Positions 59,250 through 64,000 of a stretch of 64,000 bases of DNA are shown piece by piece. Below the pieces are notes generated by a model that worked only from the letters and a program-made list of their open reading frames with translations, ran no database searches and had not been told where the DNA came from. The DNA comes from Gentiana macrophylla (lineage: Eukaryota; Streptophyta; Magnoliopsida; Gentianales; Gentianaceae): positions 8,086,267 through 8,150,266 of the forward strand of contig CM047808.1 of assembly GCA_026214975.1 (NCBI GenBank), given 5' to 3'. A program made the position numbers and the translations under genes. Position 1 is the first letter of the stretch, and every line of letters starts with the position of its first letter.

Positions 59250-59570
59250 TCAATAATACAAAAGTTTGTTGTGCAATTTGTTGTGACTAATTTGTTGTTG
59301 TACTAGGTGTTGAATGTTAGTATTTATGTTCTTTCCAGCAACTAATTCATCTACATAGATTAAAAGCACAAGTATACTGTCTGGTGTCTTGAAAACAAAC
59401 AAAGAAGGGTCTGCTTTACTACATCTGAAACCAATATGTAAGCACAAGAGACTATCAATCGACCAAACTCTTGGGGTTTGTTTGAGGTCATACAAAGAAT
59501 TCTTTAGGAGACAAAATGGTCGGGAAACTGAGGAGTGTGTCCAGGTGGTTGCTGTGGAAAAGCATAAAGA
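59250..59570 (-). pseudogene. Older copia reverse transcriptase fragment
   Basis: Minus-strand translation gives QPPGHTPQFPDHF, then (frame change) LKNSLYDLKQTPRVW, IGFRCSKADPSLFVFKTPDS and ILVLLIYVDELVAG. This is the middle of a Ty1/copia RT. The catalytic YVDD is YVDE and frameshifts are present. It starts abruptly in mid-domain next to the young copia 3' LTR, so the rest of the RT was probably displaced by that insertion. Confidence 0.8.
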
Positions 59571-59575
59571 AGAAT

Positions 59576-59844
59576 TTTCTTTTCTTATTCATATGAACTA
59601 ATCGTGTATGTACAAGCTGGAAGTTATTTATACATTCTCCTTTACTGTGTAGTTCCTTGGCTGGAATATTCTGAAGAATATTCTGTCAGATCAGAATATT
59701 CTAGGGAATATTCTGGTCAGCTGGAATATTCCAAGGAATATTCTGGTCAATGGATGGAATATTCCTTGGCATGTTCTAGTATACTAAACAGACGGTTTCC
59801 CAAGTGTTTCCGGTTTCCCAAGTGTTTGTGTTTGTGTTGTATCA
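59576..59844 (-). repeat. 3' LTR of the young copia element
   Basis: On the minus strand it begins TGATACAACACAAACAC right after a G-rich polypurine tract (GCGGGGGGG, 59845-59853). It contains a twofold CACTTGGGAAACCG, seven GAATATTC palindromes (59664-59764) and a TATA box (59625-59633). The downstream limit is uncertain because the partner LTR lies outside the window; the value given is where the older RT fragment appears to resume. Confidence 0.65.
59625..59764 (-). promoter_or_regulatory. LTR promoter: TATA box and seven GAATATTC (HSE-like) palindromes
   Basis: Reading the minus strand, seven perfect GAATATTC palindromes within 101 bp (59764 to 59664) are followed about 30 bp later by GTATAAATAAC (59625-59635). 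GAA-nn-TTC is the core of heat shock elements. Several copies are flanked so that GAA/TTC arms repeat (for example GAATATTCTGAAGAATATTC). Known heat-activated copia elements use HSE clusters in the same place; heat control here is inference. Confidence 0.6.
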
Positions 59845-62800
59845 CCCCCCCGCAAGCTGGACTTGGAGTAAATCGAGTAAAGACTGAGACTGCGGACTAG
59901 TTGTGTAAATCGAGGTCCGTCTAAAGGCTTGGTGAATATATCGGCTAACTGTTGATTTGTGGAGATTGGTTGTGGTACGAGAAGGCCAGCTTGAAACTTA
60001 TCCCGAATGAAGTGACAATCGAGTTCGATGTGTTTTGTGCGTTCGTGAAACACGGGATTTTCGACGATGTGGCAAGCACTGGTGTTATCACAAAACAAGG
60101 GAACCGGTAAAGTAGGGTTTATTCCAAAATCAGCCAACAAATGAACCAACCATTGAATCTCGCATGCGGTGGCGGCGAGGGCCCTGTACTCCGCTTCAGC
60201 TGAGCTCCGGGAGACGGTGTGCTGCTTCTTGGCTTTCCAAGAAATGAGCGATTCACCCAAGAAGATACACCAGCCAGTAATAGATCGACGAGTGTCAGAG
60301 CAACCGGCCCAATCCGAGTCGGAGTATGCGCGAAGGTGTAAATCGGATCCAGATGGATACAGTAATCCTTGGCCGGGTGAGGCTTTTAGAAAACGAAGAA
60401 GACGAAGGGCAGCTTGCTGGTGATTTGCGGTGGGGCAATCAAGAAACTGAGACAGCTGCTGGATGGCGAAGCTGATGTCCGGCCGAGTGAAGGTCAAATA
60501 GATCAATTTGCCGATCAAGCTGCGATACTTGATATTTTCCGGTAAAGGCAGAGAGTCATCCCTTGAAAGCTTACTGCTGGTGACCATTGGGGTAGATGCC
60601 GGCTTGCAAGCTAGGAGCCCATATTCCGACAGAAGATCCATGGTGTATTTCCGTTGAGATAAGGTAATCCCTTGTTTCCCTCTTGCAACTTCTACCCCCA
60701 AAAAATAGTGCAATCGTCCCAAGTCTTTGATTTTGAATGTCTGATCTAGATGAGTCTTGATTTCTTGAATTAAAACCAGACTAGGACCTGTTAGGATAAT
60801 GTCGTCAACGTACACCAGCAAGGCAATAAAACTAGCTCCTTGTCCTTTAGTGAACAAGCTGTAATCACTGCGTGATTGATGAAAATCAAGTTGTAAAAGA
60901 TAGGAAGTAAGTTTGGCGTTCCATTGACGCCCTGCTTGCTTCAAACCGTAGAGTGATTTTCGTAGACGACACACTGCATTAGGAATTGATGTTTTGAATC
61001 CTGGGGGGACCTTCATGTAGACTTCTTCAGATAAGTCTCCATGGAGGTAAGCATTATTGATATCCAACTGTTCTAAGTGCCAATTAGTGGCAGCAGCAAC
61101 AGCCAAGAGAACCCTAACTGTGGTAAGTTTAGCAACTGAAACATAAGTGTCATTGTAATCAATGCCAAGCTGTTGCGTGTACCCTTTTGCCACAAGACGA
61201 GCTTTGTATCGTTCTATCTGGCCATCAGGCAGGTATTTAATCCTGTAGACCCATCTACATCCAATAGGAAGCTTGCCCTTAGGTAAAGACACAATGTCCC
61301 AGGTATGATTGTGTTGTAGGGCCTCTATTTCTGTGGTCATAGCATCCCTCCACTTAGTGTCTTGGGCAGCCTGCTGATAGTTAGCTGGTTCACCTGTGAC
61401 ATCAACACTCAAAGCAAATGGTTTATAGTGTGATGCAAGCAAATCATAAGACATGTATTCCTGGATTGGGTATTTGGGTGTTGCAGTGGTGTGGTTACAT
61501 ACATAGTCTTGTAAATATTTAGGTGTTGCTTTAGGTCTAGCAGACTGTCTAGTGGTTGAAGGAAGAGTAGTGGAGTTGGTGAAAGGATGTGATGGGTGAG
61601 GAGAGGATGAGGATTGTATACTAGGACTTGTGGATGATTCTGTAGATGCTGTACTGCTGGATTGGTTGGGTGTATGAGGATGCATTGCAGAGCTGGGAGA
61701 TGGAGACATGGAATTTGAAGTACTAGGGCTGAGATCAAAAGGTAGATAAGTGTTGATGGTTGGCAAAGGAAAAGCATAAGAGAGTGGATTAGATGATGTG
61801 GAGCTGGCAGTGTGAAATGGAAAGATGTGTTCATGAAAGATGACATTTCTGGAAATTAGGATGTTTTTGTTGTGCAAGTTGAGTAGGATGAATCCCTTGA
61901 CATGAGGTGGATAACCCAAGAACACACAAGGTAGACTTCTGTCATCAAATTTAGTTTTACAAACACTAGGATTATTGGCAAAGGCTAAGCATCCAAAGAC
62001 TCGAAGGTTAGAATATGAAGGGGATTTGAGAAATAATTTTTGATAAGGGGATACATGTTGAATTTTTGGAGATGGAGTTAGGTTAATAAGATTGACAGCA
62101 TGTTGGATGCAAAAACCCCAGTAGGACAAAGGTAGATTGGATTGGATTCTAAGAGCCCTAGCAACATTGAGGATATGTTGATGTTTTCTCTCAACTATCC
62201 CATTTTGCTCAGGGGTATGAACACATGATGTCTGGTGTGTGATGCCATGTGTACCATAGAATTCAGTGAGATTGAACTCCAGGCCATTATCAGACCTTAT
62301 GATTTTAACTGTTTTTTCAAACTGAGTTTTGACAAAGGCACAGAACTGTTTTATTAAGGGACTGACCTGAGACTTGTTTTTTAGAAGGAAAACCCAAGTG
62401 TATCTAGTGTGGTCATCAACAATAGTTAAGAAATAATGTTCCATATGTATAGTGGCCTTCTTATAAGGTCCCCATATATCCATATGAACAAGATCAAAAG
62501 GTGCTAGAGCCACAGAATTGCTTAAGGGAAAAGATAACTTTCTTTGCTTTGCAAGATGGCAAACAGTACAGTTTCCAATTTCAAAAGATTCAACACCAGG
62601 ATCTATGATCTTTACATCATTCACAACCTTATTTGACATATGCCCTAACCTAAGATGCCACACATATGCATCAGGCCTACTGGACAAGTTAACAGACTTG
62701 CACTTATTGGTTGAAACCATACAATTGGAATGATGTTGTATATCTCTTGGATTCAAGTAATATAAACCTTGGTGTTGTTTAGCTGATCCAATCTTGGTCT

Positions 62801-63278
62801 TGGTCATAAGATCCTGGATGAGACAGAAATCAGGTGTGAAAGTAATAGATAAAGTATTGGTATGCAAAAGTTTACTAAGAGAAAGCAGATTATGGTGAAA
62901 TGTAGGTATGTATAAGACATCATACAAAATCAATTTAGGTGTAAGATGTATAATGCCTTTGTGTGTAGCTGTAGTCTGGTGTCCATTAGGCAAGGTAACA
63001 TGTGTATTTGGAATAGCTTTATAGGATTGGAAATGATCCAGAGTACATGAAATGTGATCTGATGCACCAGAATCCATAATCCATAACTTTGACTTATGAT
63101 GCACAAGCTTACCATCAAACTTACCAGTGGCTGGTGGAGCTCCAAAGTTTGCACTGAGTACAGTAGCTTGATTGATTAGGTGTTCTGCCTCATCCTGGAC
63201 AGGTGTATTAGGTGCTGTTGACAACAAATTCCTCAGTTCATCAAGTGCATTTCGAGTGAATAAGGCAAGAATGATCAT
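59784..63278 (-). CDS. Ty1/copia pol polyprotein (protease-integrase-RT-RNase H), near intact
   Basis: 1,164 codons without a stop. Aspartic protease: MDSGASDHIS (Asp69). Integrase: zinc ligands His208, His213, Cys237, Cys240; catalytic Asp267 (HMDIWG), Asp330 (RSDNG), Glu363 (IVERKH). A Ser/Thr/Pro-rich linker (490-580) leads to RT, with GCRWVYRIKY, YKARLVAKGYTQQ and YVDD at 823-826. RNase H: AYSDSDWAG (Asp987), SSAEAEYRA, LFCDN and ADIFTKPL (1112-1119). The GRQWNAKLTSYL and QRKYTMDLLSEYG phrases point to the Retrofit/Ale-type copia group. The frame reads through the polypurine tract into the 3' LTR before stopping. The ATG is not a natural start: gag lies upstream in another frame, so at least one frameshift separates them and the polyprotein cannot be made whole. 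Confidence 0.93.
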   Translation of the reverse strand: MIILALFTRNALDELRNLLSTAPNTPVQDEAEHLINQATVLSANFGAPPATGKFDGKLVHHKSKLWIMDSGASDHISCTLDHFQSYKAIPNTHVTLPNGHQTTATHKGIIHLTPKLILYDVLYIPTFHHNLLSLSKLLHTNTLSITFTPDFCLIQDLMTKTKIGSAKQHQGLYYLNPRDIQHHSNCMVSTNKCKSVNLSSRPDAYVWHLRLGHMSNKVVNDVKIIDPGVESFEIGNCTVCHLAKQRKLSFPLSNSVALAPFDLVHMDIWGPYKKATIHMEHYFLTIVDDHTRYTWVFLLKNKSQVSPLIKQFCAFVKTQFEKTVKIIRSDNGLEFNLTEFYGTHGITHQTSCVHTPEQNGIVERKHQHILNVARALRIQSNLPLSYWGFCIQHAVNLINLTPSPKIQHVSPYQKLFLKSPSYSNLRVFGCLAFANNPSVCKTKFDDRSLPCVFLGYPPHVKGFILLNLHNKNILISRNVIFHEHIFPFHTASSTSSNPLSYAFPLPTINTYLPFDLSPSTSNSMSPSPSSAMHPHTPNQSSSTASTESSTSPSIQSSSSPHPSHPFTNSTTLPSTTRQSARPKATPKYLQDYVCNHTTATPKYPIQEYMSYDLLASHYKPFALSVDVTGEPANYQQAAQDTKWRDAMTTEIEALQHNHTWDIVSLPKGKLPIGCRWVYRIKYLPDGQIERYKARLVAKGYTQQLGIDYNDTYVSVAKLTTVRVLLAVAAATNWHLEQLDINNAYLHGDLSEEVYMKVPPGFKTSIPNAVCRLRKSLYGLKQAGRQWNAKLTSYLLQLDFHQSRSDYSLFTKGQGASFIALLVYVDDIILTGPSLVLIQEIKTHLDQTFKIKDLGRLHYFLGVEVARGKQGITLSQRKYTMDLLSEYGLLACKPASTPMVTSSKLSRDDSLPLPENIKYRSLIGKLIYLTFTRPDISFAIQQLSQFLDCPTANHQQAALRLLRFLKASPGQGLLYPSGSDLHLRAYSDSDWAGCSDTRRSITGWCIFLGESLISWKAKKQHTVSRSSAEAEYRALAATACEIQWLVHLLADFGINPTLPVPLFCDNTSACHIVENPVFHERTKHIELDCHFIRDKFQAGLLVPQPISTNQQLADIFTKPLDGPRFTQLVRSLSLYSIYSKSSLRGGDTTQTQTLGKPETLGKPSV

Positions 63279-63978
63279 TGTGGAGGCTCTGGAACTTCAG
63301 ATTCATTAGTTCCAACTTGATTTGCAGTAATCCTACCACCACCTCTTCCTTGACCATTTCTGCCTCTTCCCCTGCCCCCTGGGGGAAAACCATGTTTCCT
63401 ATAACACCTGTCCTCTCAGATGGCCTCAGAAACCACAATAGGTAATCGAAAGTTCTGTTACCAGATAGTGGCCTCTTTGGATATTGCACACTACCAGTAG
63501 ATGCATTGTTACCAGATTGTCCATAAGTATAAGTTTTTTGTGCTGCCATAACTTGGTTATCAATTCTATCAGGATGCCCTAGGCAATAACTGAGTTGCCT
63601 TTCATGCTTCACAGCCATACCAAAGACCTGATTTATTGGTGGTAAAGGATGCATGAGCATAACTTGAGCTTTTACAGGAGCAAAGTTGTCAGTTAAGCCT
63701 TTAAGAAATCTGATTGTACATTCTGACTCAAAATAGTCTCTGTAAACTTTCACAGCTCCACATTGACAAGTAGGATTGCAAGTACAAGTAGGATAAGGTC
63801 TTATGATCAGCAATTCTTCCCACAGAATCTTAAGTTTGGTGTAGTAATCAGTGACTGACATGTCATTTTGTTTAACTGAATTGACCTCCTCTAACAAATC
63901 TGATAATCTAAAATGATCTCCATGTAAAAATCTTTCTTGCAGGTCTGTCCATATCTCCTTGGCTGAATTGAACCACAT
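63241..63978 (-). pseudogene. Copia gag, C-terminal part, frameshifted and cut by the window edge
   Basis: The open frame reads SAKEIWTDLQERFLHGDHFR, DYYTKLKILWEELLIIRPYP, TCTCNPTCQCGAVKVYRDY and FLKGLTDNFAPVKAQVMLMH. This is the UBN2/gag-polypeptide family core that precedes copia pol. In the nucleocapsid part (about 63400-63470) the expected CCHC knuckle and CYRKHGFPPG are readable only by changing frame and crossing a stop, and the joint to pol (about 63270-63290) is also out of frame. Gag begins beyond the right edge. Absence of the 5' LTR from the window prevents dating. Confidence 0.8.
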
Positions 63979-64000
63979 GACACTCTGTGAAATTGAAGCT

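Noticed and set aside
60169..60423. Plus-strand 84-codon frame
   Set aside because: Antisense shadow of the copia RNase H region.
61409..61846. 145-codon minus-strand frame overlapping copia pol
   Set aside because: Alternate-frame shadow of the Ser/Pro-rich linker of the pol polyprotein.

Overview
The window reads as AT-rich, repeat-laden nuclear DNA of a flowering plant, probably a eudicot. The evidence is intron-bearing plant genes, Ty1/copia and Ty3/gypsy elements of plant lineages, Stowaway-type MITEs, Mutator-like (MULE) elements with 9-bp target duplications, and a Helitron terminus. There are no bacterial operons, rRNA genes, functional tRNA genes or CRISPR arrays. Only two host protein-coding genes are supported: a six-exon Raf-like MAP3K (45205-53310, +, 405 aa) and an intronless ATL-type RING-H2 ubiquitin ligase (58406-58894, +, 162 aa). 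Nearly everything else is mobile DNA, much of it nested.

Left third (1-23 kb): a copia 5' LTR with its Met-initiator primer site, on the minus strand (3822-5526), whose internal region runs off the left edge. Then comes a structurally complete non-autonomous gypsy element of the LARD type (7215-13334), with two ~1.5-kb LTRs, a tRNA-Asp primer site, a polypurine tract and an exact AGTAT target duplication, but no protein. Next is a decayed Tat-lineage gypsy element on the minus strand (about 14.5-22.5 kb) with gag, protease, RT, two RNase H domains and integrase, plus two tandem copies of an antisense extra ORF on the opposite strand.

Middle (23-43 kb): three Pack-MULE-like elements of 2.8-3.0 kb (24165-26926, 27902-30909, 33539-36463). 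They share terminal inverted repeats, lack a transposase, carry related minisatellite arrays of 16-22 bp units, and in two cases hold a gene-like segment next to the right end. Around them lie a solo LTR with exact TATAA duplication (31239-33180), a 1.1-kb Helitron inserted in a TA/CA microsatellite (37817-38934), a LINE-type zf-RVT/RNase H remnant (about 39640-40620), and a copia solo LTR inserted in a long-TIR MITE (41243-43302).

Right third (43-64 kb): the kinase gene, whose introns hold several small transposons and repeated short motifs; a gypsy RT remnant; a cluster of MITEs (55957-57524), one of which contains another; the RING gene with a small hAT-like element just upstream; and, on the minus strand, the 3' part of a young-looking copia element (59.6 kb to the window edge). 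That element has a 1164-codon open pol and an LTR promoter holding seven GAATATTC palindromes just upstream of a TATA box, a layout that suggests heat-shock-factor control. The two host genes show no functional link; what unites the window is layered transposon insertion.
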